IMG/VR virus record: IMGVR_UViG_3300020478_000854
Span: 1 to 35,195 of that record
Direction: 5' to 3' (one strand)
DNA from: a virus
Length of the DNA: 35,195 bases
A program made the translations under genes and the position numbers. Positions 14,983 through 22,416 of this stretch are shown here, in pieces; within the stretch, counting starts at the first letter, position 1, and the number at the start of each line of letters is the position of its first letter. The notes under the pieces were generated by a model, which had not been told where the DNA came from, did no database searches, and saw only the letters and a list, made by a program, of their open reading frames with translations.

Positions 14983-17900
14983 TGTCTGCCCTATCATGGA
15001 AACTACCTGTTTTATCAAATAGTTTTGAGGACTGTGACTGTCTTTTATGATACGAACTCTGAGCTTTTTTCCATTGCTTGTCTGCTTCTTTCTTGTCACC
15101 TCTCTTACGGGCATCTTTCATTTTGCGTTCAGATTTCCACTGTTGACTACGATGTTTTGAAAGTGCACCAAGTGCTTTACCATATGGTGACTGTGGCCTT
15201 TTTCTTGCCTTTTTACCACCAGATGCCTTAGTGCCTTTGTTTTGTATAGTCACTTCATCAGTTTTCATTGCCTGTACGTATTTCTTGACAGGTGTACCAT
15301 CAGAAGTTTTCTTACCAGTATCCTTTACTTGTCCACCAGATCTAAAGTCTACTTTACCCCTTGTTCCTTTTTCTAGGATCTCCTTAATCATCCCTTTCAT
15401 TTTCTTTTTCTTCTTTCCATAACCTTCTTCTACTGATGAAGGTGTAGTATCTGGTTTCTTATCTTCTATTGGATGCTCAATGACTTTACCATTAGCATCT
15501 TTTTCATGATGCTCCTTTTGCATCTTTTTCTTTTGCCAAGAATCAAGTGCGTCTACTGGACGACCACCCTTTGCCATAACAGACTTCTTATGTGCTTGGA
15601 ATGCAGCAGCAGAACTTGCTTTCTTCTCACCTTCTGCTTTACTTGCAGCAGCACGTTTCGCAACATCTGCTTTTGCTTTATCTTGAATTGCTTGCAACTT
15701 AGGATTTAATGCTTCTTGAGTCATTCCTGCCTTCTTCTTCATTTTATTGGCAGCAATTTCACCTGCAGTAGCTGCTACAGTTTCACCTGCGGTTTTTGCT
15801 CCTGCTTTCAATCCTTCTACACCTGCTTTACCAACTGCTTTTGTTGCTGATCCTGCTGCTTTGGCAACTGGTTTTGCTACTTTTGCTGCACCTTTTGCTG
15901 CTACAGTTGCACCTTTTGCTGCTACTTTACCAGCACCCATTGCTACTTTACCACCAACCAATGCTGCTTTACCAAGCACTGCGGGAATAGCAGCGAGTGG
16001 TGCTACCTCATCAATCTTCTCACCTTCAGGTTCAAGTTCCATCTTGAGACCCATTGCTCTCAATTTATTTTTCTTGAGATTCACTCTAGTTGCAACTTCT
16101 CCTGATGACATGTCTGGTGTTATTTCCTTAGACATAGCACAATCTGTTTCTTTCTTCCCTTCTTTCTTCTTATCTTTAGGATTTAAGGATTTACCTTCTT
16201 TATCATAACCATAATTAGCATCTTCTGTAGCAAGAGGTTCTACATGCTCAGGATCCCAGTGATCCTTCATTGCCATCTTAGTGGCAGTAGCATACATAAC
16301 TTCTTTTGCACGAGAACCATAGCGAGACTTCATATCAGCAAAGTTCTTTTTCATTCCTTTGACGATATCTTCTTTCTTATCAACCTGAGAATCAGTCATC
16401 TTCTCTTGGAAATCTGTAAGATCAACGACATCTACATCTTCCAATTTAATAACACTTTCACCTAATTCAGGATTAACCTTTACAGTATTCTTAATACCTT
16501 TCTTAGGAGTTATCTTTGGATTGTTGCTAGTGTTACCCATAATCTCGGTAATCTCTTCACTAGGAACATCAAGATCTTCCTTCATTCTACTCTTGATCGC
16601 TGCACCAATTGCACCACGACGCTTCATCAAATACTTATCAGTCTTATCTTTCTTACCGTCATTGTTCACATCACCATCTTCTTTACCTACAGGATCTAAA
16701 CTTTTACCTGCTTTTGCTCTTGCAGTATACTGTCCCTTTCTCTTCTCTCCTTCATATGGAGTTCCGTGATCAGTTGGATTTACAGATTGGATATTTGGAT
16801 TTGCACGAAGTTCAGACTTCTTGACTGCATCTGCATATCTAACATAAGACTTACCACTCTTATCAGTAACTCTTACTTTGTCTTTACCATCTTTACGTTC
16901 TTCACTAAGACCTCTATACTCAACAAATGCATTGTGGAATGGATTATTCATATAGGTGTATTCATCCTTTAATCCTTTCTTGACACCTTCATATCCACCT
17001 TTCACTGCACCTTTTACTGCACCTACAGCACCTCTTGCTGTTGCAGATACAACTTTTTTAACACCTTTCTTAATGGCACTAACAAGACCACCCTTCTTCT
17101 TACCACCAGGTTTAGAAGAGAATTTAGTGAAACCTTTAGATTCACCACTATCACTACCAGAATCGCTAGAAGATGATGAACTACCAGTTGAACCAGAAGA
17201 TGCTGGTTTACCAGATGCACCATACTTACCTCTTTCATAACCTTTCTTGGCAGAACTCTTGACTGCACTACCTGCTCTTTGTGCAGTACCAACTGCTCTT
17301 GCACCTACACCTACAGCACCTGTTGCTGCTTTACCTACACCTTTAGCTGCTGATTTTAAACCAGACTTAATTTTTTTAGCAGCAGGACCTGCCTTCTTCA
17401 TTGCAGCTCTAACTTTTTCTACTCTCTTAGCTGCATGGTTTATAGTTCCAGAAGGTTTTGATGTTGGTGATGATGCCTTCTTTTTATCTGGTGCTTGTAC
17501 AGCAACATTAGGAAATGCTGAATGCTTTGATGGTGCTTCAGTTAATAACTCTGTGTCAAACTGTTCTAATACTGACTCAATTATAAACTCATCTTCATCA
17601 CACTCTACTAATGCTTCGGTAAAAATCTCAACTAATTCATCTTCGGTAAATTCATCTACCCAATCTTCATAAAAGAAACTGAAATCAAGTGTCTCCTTTG
17701 CTTCGCCAAACAGTTTTCCTCTTACTGCTTTCTTTTCCATGGCACTCATATTAGTGTTTGACATGTACTGAGAAAATGCTGCTGGCAATTCTATATCTTC
17801 TCTTCTTGCTCTATATCTAATGTCATAGACTGCTTGTTTTATTTTCTTTTCAGAACCGCCACCTTCATCTTTTGAAGCTGCAGCAGCAGTCGATCCAGCA

Positions 17901-17995
17901 GGTGCTGCACCTCCTTTGGCTTTACGTGGGGGTAACTCTTCTTGGAGATAGGGTCTTCTTAACTCCCCAAATGCCTCCGAAAATGGATTAGACAT
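14975..17995 (-). CDS. Very large Lys/Ala/Gly-rich protein with duplicated NPFxxAFxE motif (candidate internal head protein)
   Basis: Start ATG 17995 (MSNPFSEAFGELRRPY). A TTG reading from 18007 would overlap the previous stop. The product is 1006 residues. Regions in order: an N-terminal motif (1-20), a helical basic part (50-100), an acidic part (101-155), Ala/Lys/Gly repeats (185-260), a Ser-rich linker (262-290), more basic repeats (300-345), and a second copy of the N-terminal motif at 349-367 (NNPFHNAFVEYRGLSEER). A dockerin/EF-hand-like loop follows at 441-454 (GDVNNDGKKDKTDK), a mixed helical section spans 500-650, a long Ala/Gly/Lys repeat runs 663-750, and a strongly basic C-terminus (860-1006) closes it. 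No enzyme domain is seen. The composition suggests a DNA-condensing or scaffold/core head protein, possibly processed. GATAAATA at 18033 may be its late promoter. Confidence 0.8.
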   Translation of the reverse strand: MSNPFSEAFGELRRPYLQEELPPRKAKGGAAPAGSTAAAASKDEGGGSEKKIKQAVYDIRYRARREDIELPAAFSQYMSNTNMSAMEKKAVRGKLFGEAKETLDFSFFYEDWVDEFTEDELVEIFTEALVECDEDEFIIESVLEQFDTELLTEAPSKHSAFPNVAVQAPDKKKASSPTSKPSGTINHAAKRVEKVRAAMKKAGPAAKKIKSGLKSAAKGVGKAATGAVGVGARAVGTAQRAGSAVKSSAKKGYERGKYGASGKPASSGSTGSSSSSSDSGSDSGESKGFTKFSSKPGGKKKGGLVSAIKKGVKKVVSATARGAVGAVKGAVKGGYEGVKKGLKDEYTYMNNPFHNAFVEYRGLSEERKDGKDKVRVTDKSGKSYVRYADAVKKSELRANPNIQSVNPTDHGTPYEGEKRKGQYTARAKAGKSLDPVGKEDGDVNNDGKKDKTDKYLMKRRGAIGAAIKSRMKEDLDVPSEEITEIMGNTSNNPKITPKKGIKNTVKVNPELGESVIKLEDVDVVDLTDFQEKMTDSQVDKKEDIVKGMKKNFADMKSRYGSRAKEVMYATATKMAMKDHWDPEHVEPLATEDANYGYDKEGKSLNPKDKKKEGKKETDCAMSKEITPDMSSGEVATRVNLKKNKLRAMGLKMELEPEGEKIDEVAPLAAIPAVLGKAALVGGKVAMGAGKVAAKGATVAAKGAAKVAKPVAKAAGSATKAVGKAGVEGLKAGAKTAGETVAATAGEIAANKMKKKAGMTQEALNPKLQAIQDKAKADVAKRAAASKAEGEKKASSAAAFQAHKKSVMAKGGRPVDALDSWQKKKMQKEHHEKDANGKVIEHPIEDKKPDTTPSSVEEGYGKKKKKMKGMIKEILEKGTRGKVDFRSGGQVKDTGKKTSDGTPVKKYVQAMKTDEVTIQNKGTKASGGKKARKRPQSPYGKALGALSKHRSQQWKSERKMKDARKRGDKKEADKQWKKAQSSYHKRQSQSSKLFDKTGSFHDRADND
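15887..15925 (-). repeat. 21-base tandem repeat inside the 1006-residue gene
   Basis: An 18-base sequence (GTAGCAGCAAAAGGTGCA on the minus strand) occurs twice, 21 bases apart, at 15887-15904 and 15908-15925. It encodes two 7-residue repeats of the form KGAxxAA. Low-complexity Ala/Lys/Gly coding continues on both sides. Confidence 0.7.
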
Positions 17996-18003
17996 AGCTA
18001 AAT

Positions 18004-19158
18004 TCAATGATTACTTGATTTCTTCTTATTTTTATTTATCTTTGTAAAAGATCTTACTTTTTCAAGAGGCGTCATTCTCTGTACATATTCCCTATAGGAG
18101 TCGGTGCCAACCTCATGAACCTCGTTGATATCCTTGATCCAAGACTTGAACATCATGCCTTCTTTAGTAAGAGCAATGACATAATTTGTACCTTGACGAA
18201 TGATCCTTCCCATCAAACCATGATTTAAATTTTCAATCAAATCACCAACACCAAAGACATTTCCAGAGACAAAGTTTTCTCTTAAATTAAGGAAGTCTAA
18301 CTTAGGTGCAATCTGCCAAAGTGAATTTTCTTGGACACCCATGTTTCTACGAACTGTATTATACAATTCTTTAGTCATCTTTTTGTCTAATGGTTTGGGA
18401 ACACCAGTTGCAAAAGTATCAAAGTCACCATCGATCGCTGCCTTGCGAAGTTTCGATGCAGACATACCCTCAACACCTTCTGCATCAGGGTCTCTTTTTC
18501 CTGCAGAAATAACATTAATATTTTCAAAATTATAAAGTTGACCGTTATACTTAGTTGCCAAACTTTCAAACTCTGATCTACGATCATCACCTACAACAAT
18601 GTTTACTTCACTATGACCATCAGCGTATGCAGACTTGAGAACATCAAAGATTGTACGCATCTTTGTATCATGAACAATATTGTTTGCATGATCAGGGAAC
18701 ATTGCCTTCATGAAACCAACTTTAGTTTCAGAATCTAAAGGATTTTTCTTGGCATCTTGTGAATGAGATGGGTATACTTTATATTCACCATCTGCAGCAG
18801 TTTTCTTTATTGCACCTAACAGTGCTTCATGTCCAATAGTAGGTGGATTAAACCTACCAAACCCAACAGTTAGAGGACCTTTTGTTGGTTGATCTTCTGC
18901 AGGTTCTTCCTCTGCAGGTGCCTGTTGCTGATCATGAGGAACTTTCTGTCCAGAAACTGAATCCTTAGGACCAGTTAATTCATCTTCACCAGGACCTTTT
19001 TTCTTACCAAAAAATTTCAGAGATCCTTTTACAGTTTTTGCTACAAGTTTTCCATTGTTATCATACCAATCTCCATGACCATTCCCCTGCAACCCCAGAC
19101 GTGCTGCCTGTTGAGATGCAGTGCTTGTTGCTTCTTTAATGAAATCAACAAAATTCAT
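18004..19158 (-). CDS. NMNAT/cytidylyltransferase-fold protein with capsid-targeting-like N-terminus
   Basis: The 384-residue protein has three parts. Residues 1-20 (MNFVDFIKEATSTASQQAAR) look like the T4 capsid-targeting peptide that delivers internal proteins to the prohead. After a low-complexity linker rich in Pro/Glu/Gln comes a nucleotidyltransferase domain (95-250) with FGRFNPPTIGH (T107-x-G-H110, the HxGH-type active site), VVGDDR at 188-193 and SASKLR at 233-238 (the ISSTxxR-type motif). Relatives transfer adenylyl or cytidylyl groups (NMNAT, PPAT, glycerol-3-P cytidylyltransferase); the substrate here is unknown. The C-terminal 280-350 segment (FGVGDLIENLNHGLMGRII) looks like a small KOW/SH3-type module found in other cyanophage proteins. 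ATGA-type overlaps link it to both neighbours. Confidence 0.85.
   Translation of the reverse strand: MNFVDFIKEATSTASQQAARLGLQGNGHGDWYDNNGKLVAKTVKGSLKFFGKKKGPGEDELTGPKDSVSGQKVPHDQQQAPAEEEPAEDQPTKGPLTVGFGRFNPPTIGHEALLGAIKKTAADGEYKVYPSHSQDAKKNPLDSETKVGFMKAMFPDHANNIVHDTKMRTIFDVLKSAYADGHSEVNIVVGDDRRSEFESLATKYNGQLYNFENINVISAGKRDPDAEGVEGMSASKLRKAAIDGDFDTFATGVPKPLDKKMTKELYNTVRRNMGVQENSLWQIAPKLDFLNLRENFVSGNVFGVGDLIENLNHGLMGRIIRQGTNYVIALTKEGMMFKSWIKDINEVHEVGTDSYREYVQRMTPLEKVRSFTKINKNKKKSSNH
18033..18040 (-). promoter_or_regulatory. Possible late promoter for the 1006-residue protein
   Basis: Minus strand GATAAATA, seven of eight matching the T4 late box, 38 bases upstream of ATG 17995 and inside the end of the preceding gene. 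It fits the NATAAATA form I recall for cyanophage late promoters. Confidence 0.45.
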
Positions 19159-20333
19159 TTCTTATCCCAGTTTTTTGCTACTGTAAAATTGTTTCTACTG
19201 AACTCAAAACGATCTATAAGTTTAATGGCACGACCATTCTTGATAGCAACAAACCCCTCAGGAGTAGTTACTTTATATCCATTGTTGATACGAACAAAAG
19301 TTCCTATAGATTTTGCACGTTCAAGTCTACGAATAATAAAGTTTTTTGCTTGTGTAATGTTCATGTGAGAAGCAATTGTCATATAAATGCTTCTTTGGTT
19401 TTTCTCAATAAACCTGAGACCAAGTGTTTTGATACGTATATATTTATCCTTACCAGATTTGCTCTTCTTAGAAGAAACTTCTTTGTCTAGAACAGATGCA
19501 TAATACCTAGAGAAGTCACGAACAACAACAGATGCACTCTTTAGTGTCTTACCTTCTCTGACATATGAGTTGAAAAACTTTTTAAATATTGTTGGCATTG
19601 CATAGTCTGACTTTTGCATTGAATCTAAAAAGAGTGATGCTTGCTTTAGAGATCCACGAGAACGTGAAACTAGAGCAGCAAACTTCAACCTATCAATAGC
19701 ACTAAACCTAGAAGCACCAACAGAGTCAGTAAAATTCGCAGAGGGAACAAAGATATCCTCATGATCCTGAATATTCTTTCTGAATCCAAACTTTGCATCC
19801 ATCGAAGATAAGGAGTCACCACGATATTCCGTATGAAATACGATCCCCAATACCGCCTTGGATACCTTTTTAGCAAGGTAACTACCAAGAGGAATGGTAT
19901 AAGTGATAGTATTAGGAGTGAAACTAATAACTCGGTCTCCACCGATAGATAATAATTTTTTGTCGTTTGTAAAAAGGAGATCACCTTGGACGACCCCTTC
20001 AATACCGAGTTTAGGAAGGTGCCTAAGGCATGCTTTAAGTTTAGAAGCAAGTTGCCCAGTATAATACTTGTCAATGTCACCGTCCGAATAGCATACTTTA
20101 GCATTAGTTTTATTGAATACTGACTTGGTGCCTACAAAGAACTTATCTGTCTCAGGATCTGTTCCACAAACAATTGCAGGCGCACCATCCCACTTGGTAG
20201 TGATGTTGATTTCGTTTGGTCGTTGGTGAAGAAACTTACCAATGTCCTCTAGAAAATCAATAACATCTCTACCACCTTTAGACCCTCTGTTAAGGATCTC
20301 ATCTTCTATATGTTCTAGGTGGGTGTTTTTCAT
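19155..20333 (-). CDS. KxDG nucleotidyltransferase/ligase-like phage protein
   Basis: This is a 392-residue protein. At residues 46-50 it reads TKWDG, the K-x-D-G motif I of ATP-dependent DNA/RNA ligases and mRNA capping enzymes, with K47 as the candidate AMP-accepting lysine. Downstream, GVVQGDLLF resembles motif III (G-E/D-h), and further beta-rich segments (FVGTKSVFNK, TYTIPLGSYLAK) fit the adenylation fold. I recall this as a family of unknown function common in marine T4-like phages (DUF6267). The C-terminal half is helical and basic with no OB-fold that I can identify. A sigma-70-like promoter stands upstream, and it overlaps the nucleotidyltransferase gene by four bases. Enzymatic activity is inferred, not shown. 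Confidence 0.8.
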   Translation of the reverse strand: MKNTHLEHIEDEILNRGSKGGRDVIDFLEDIGKFLHQRPNEINITTKWDGAPAIVCGTDPETDKFFVGTKSVFNKTNAKVCYSDGDIDKYYTGQLASKLKACLRHLPKLGIEGVVQGDLLFTNDKKLLSIGGDRVISFTPNTITYTIPLGSYLAKKVSKAVLGIVFHTEYRGDSLSSMDAKFGFRKNIQDHEDIFVPSANFTDSVGASRFSAIDRLKFAALVSRSRGSLKQASLFLDSMQKSDYAMPTIFKKFFNSYVREGKTLKSASVVVRDFSRYYASVLDKEVSSKKSKSGKDKYIRIKTLGLRFIEKNQRSIYMTIASHMNITQAKNFIIRRLERAKSIGTFVRINNGYKVTTPEGFVAIKNGRAIKLIDRFEFSRNNFTVAKNWDKK

Positions 20334-20339
20334 ATCCTT

Positions 20340-20368
20340 ATTATAGCAGCATTTGATGCCATTGTACA
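20340..20368 (-). promoter_or_regulatory. Sigma-70-like promoter
   Basis: Minus strand: TGTACA (20368-20363, 4/6) - 17 bases - TATAAT (20345-20340, 6/6), six bases before the ATG at 20333 in the 64-base gap. The -10 box is very close to the ATG, so a transcript from here would be nearly leaderless, or the promoter may be fortuitous. Confidence 0.45.
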
Positions 20369-20397
20369 GGCATATGTAGACACTTTATATAGTGGCA

Positions 20398-21909
20398 CTA
20401 ATAGATCTTTCCAAAAGGACCAAAGTAATTAACTTTTGCAAATGCTTTTTTCTGTGCTAAGAAAATCATATCAGTTATAAACTCTCTTCTATCTTCATCT
20501 TTTAATTGAGAGCATTGATAAAAGAAATCTAAACCCATCAATTTACATCTAGTATTAGTTCCTCTATCTTTAGCACCACCAAAAGATTTCTTTATGTTAG
20601 CAATCACATCATTAACATCATTCATGTCAGTATCTATTTCGGATAATAAACTAATCAAAACTTTCCTAAAGTATTGCTCACCTTTGTTTTTTTTATTATC
20701 TTCAAATTCTTCTTTGTCTTTGGGATATTCACTATAATCATTTACAAAAGTTTTGTTAAAATCATCTTTGAGTATCTTAGATACTTTATCAACAGGTGCT
20801 TTACCAAGTCTAGCAGTTCCAGAACCTTTTGCAGTTGGTTCAAATTTTAAATTACTACCATCTTTAGCATCAGAACTGTTAGCCTTTATTTGGAAAACAA
20901 ATGTTTTCCCACCACCCTCAATAGTTATTTTAACATCCTGAGTAAACATATCATCACCATAAGGAATTCTAAAATTTGCTGTAAAATTTTTCATTGGAGC
21001 AGGAAAATTATAATCTTTAGTATTAGGAATAAAAAATGGACCATATACTTTATCTACATTAACTTCTTCATAATATGCTACCCTTCCAGTTTTCTTCAAA
21101 GATATTCCCATCACTCTTTTATCATGAAACATTTGTCTTAATGTACTATTAAGTTCATGTATAGTTGTGGTAGATTTTTCTAATTCTTCTTGTATTTTTG
21201 CCTGATTACCAAACACAATCCATATATCAGCAGGGTTCCAACTATCTTTTTTACCACCGAGGCCAAGTTCAGCATTGAATTTTTTTAAACATAAGTTTGT
21301 AATATATTGCATGAAACCACCGCTATGAGAAAACTTACTTGCTTTTTCTGGTGCAACTTTATCCAGTAATACTTTTTGTTGTGCAAAGTAACTTATTAAC
21401 CAACTGTCAGGAACATCACCTCTAAAAATTTTACACAAGGCATCGTGTGCTTCAGTGTCATCGACGATATCTTCCCAAGTTTTATATCTTACACTTTTGG
21501 TTACTACTCTATCAAAAATATATGCACTTCCTTTTTCTTGTTCTTCTGTACTTGCTGCAGTTTGTTGTATTTTACCACTTGATCTAAACTTTACTTTAAT
21601 TGATTCTAACTTTTTATTGAGGACTTTACCTGTTGCTAATTCATAAGTCATTGCCTTGAGGTTGCCTTTGCTCATGCTTTTCTTCCCGTTGCTCTCTCCC
21701 AAAGTCTTTACAATATGAGCAAAATTCTGTTCAGAAACTTTTATTGTCCAAGCTTTATTGCCACCTTGCCAATTTGCATCACCAATGAATCCTGCCTTTT
21801 TCATAGGAGCATTCTTAAGAATGTTCATTATAGTTTCTCTAAATTTTGGATAAGGTCTAGCTTTATTCAAAATTTTAGATCTACTTAAAGAGAAATATTC
21901 TTTTGCCAT
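20398..21909 (-). CDS. Large phage protein with PD-(D/E)xK nuclease-like signature
   Basis: The 503-residue protein has a segment DSWNPADIWIV at 222-232, followed about 40 residues later by VMGISLKKTGRV (266-277). An acidic residue in a short strand (D228) and a strand ending in a catalytic-type lysine (ISLKK, K272/K273) is the pattern of PD-(D/E)xK nucleases, though the middle acidic residue is not obvious. A second beta-rich part has FQIKANSSDAKDG and a Gly-rich GSGTARLGKAP stretch. The N-terminal 130 residues are basic. The gene opens the cassette of candidate virion proteins after a terminator (21930-21947). I recall NPADIW-containing proteins from marine phages without known function. 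Nuclease activity is an inference. Confidence 0.75.
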   Translation of the reverse strand: MAKEYFSLSRSKILNKARPYPKFRETIMNILKNAPMKKAGFIGDANWQGGNKAWTIKVSEQNFAHIVKTLGESNGKKSMSKGNLKAMTYELATGKVLNKKLESIKVKFRSSGKIQQTAASTEEQEKGSAYIFDRVVTKSVRYKTWEDIVDDTEAHDALCKIFRGDVPDSWLISYFAQQKVLLDKVAPEKASKFSHSGGFMQYITNLCLKKFNAELGLGGKKDSWNPADIWIVFGNQAKIQEELEKSTTTIHELNSTLRQMFHDKRVMGISLKKTGRVAYYEEVNVDKVYGPFFIPNTKDYNFPAPMKNFTANFRIPYGDDMFTQDVKITIEGGGKTFVFQIKANSSDAKDGSNLKFEPTAKGSGTARLGKAPVDKVSKILKDDFNKTFVNDYSEYPKDKEEFEDNKKNKGEQYFRKVLISLLSEIDTDMNDVNDVIANIKKSFGGAKDRGTNTRCKLMGLDFFYQCSQLKDEDRREFITDMIFLAQKKAFAKVNYFGPFGKIY

Positions 21910-21929
21910 TGGAATCTAATAAAATAAAA

Positions 21930-21947
21930 AAGGGGTGATTACCCCTT
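21930..21947 (-). terminator. Rho-independent terminator overlapping a stop codon
   Basis: Minus strand stem AAGGGGT/ACCCCTT (7 bp, 4-base loop) followed by TTTTTTATTTTATT. The TAA stop of the gene ending at 21939 lies in the stem and loop, so translating ribosomes will reach into the hairpin. Confidence 0.85.
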
Positions 21948-22187
21948 TAAGTGTTCTTCTAATTCTTTAATTAATTTTCTCTTGTTGTGTCGTCTATCTA
22001 ACTCTATACCTACGGTGCGTCCATAGTCTTCAAGTTCGTCTTTTGACATAGACTTAAAGTTTACAGGTGATTCTGCAATAAATTCTGCTACCTCTTCCTC
22101 TGGTCTAGGTGGTTCCTCTACCACTGGAGTTGGCATTACTTCTGTCAAAACTTGTTTGCCACCAACTAAATCTGAAAATCTGCTCAT
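21939..22187 (-). CDS. Small protein with C-terminal SAP/HeH-like helix-extended-helix, 82 residues
   Basis: The first half is Pro/Glu-rich and likely unstructured (VMPTPVVEEPPRPEEEVAE). The last 38 residues (SMSKDELEDYGRTVGIELD then RRHNKRKLIKELEEHL) have the helix-turn-helix spacing and conserved positions of SAP/HeH-type DNA-binding motifs (L-x-x-Y/Gly-x-x-x-G-I-x-L-D-x-R). A DNA-binding or Rho-N-like role is inferred. It begins 22 bases after the preceding gene and its stop codon sits in a terminator, so it closes the UvsX-gp41-MazG transcription unit. I recall similar MSRFSDLV proteins in cyanophages. Confidence 0.75.
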   Translation of the reverse strand: MSRFSDLVGGKQVLTEVMPTPVVEEPPRPEEEVAEFIAESPVNFKSMSKDELEDYGRTVGIELDRRHNKRKLIKELEEHLKG

Positions 22188-22209
22188 GATCTTTAAGTAT
22201 TCTACTCAA

Positions 22210-22416
22210 CTATTTAGCATCATCAGGTAGTGCATCTAACTTGTCTCTCATCTGTTCTATGAGATCTTGTGCATCTATTAGGTTCTCAATGTCTGCTAGG
22301 AAAGAACCTATGTGTTTTCCTACGTAAGGTTTCTCACCTCGTGCTGCAAATGCAAGAGCATCTCTTAAGTGTTCTTGTGCTGCTCTTAATGAATCTTCTA
22401 CTTGTCTAGTTAACAT
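22210..22416 (-). CDS. Small helical protein, 68 residues
   Basis: The 68-residue, all-helical, Ala/Asp-rich protein (MLTRQVEDSLRAAQEHLRD then IENLIDAQDLIEQMRDKL) is likely a small helical bundle. The ATG overlaps the stop of mazG by one base, indicating coupling. No motif or membrane segment. I recall relatives in cyanophages next to mazG, function unknown. Confidence 0.75.
   Translation of the reverse strand: MLTRQVEDSLRAAQEHLRDALAFAARGEKPYVGKHIGSFLADIENLIDAQDLIEQMRDKLDALPDDAK

Noticed and set aside
15747-16208. Plus-strand frame of 153 codons with Ala/Pro-rich product
   Set aside because: Antisense shadow of the Ala/Gly/Lys repeats of the 1006-residue gene; low-complexity DNA opens long frames on both strands.
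17247-17672. Plus-strand frame of 141 codons
   Set aside because: Antisense shadow of the same gene, no start signal and low-complexity composition.
19441-19448. GATAAATA on the minus strand inside the KxDG gene
   Set aside because: It lies about 290 bases from the next ATG, too far for a typical late promoter; kept only as a possible internal site.
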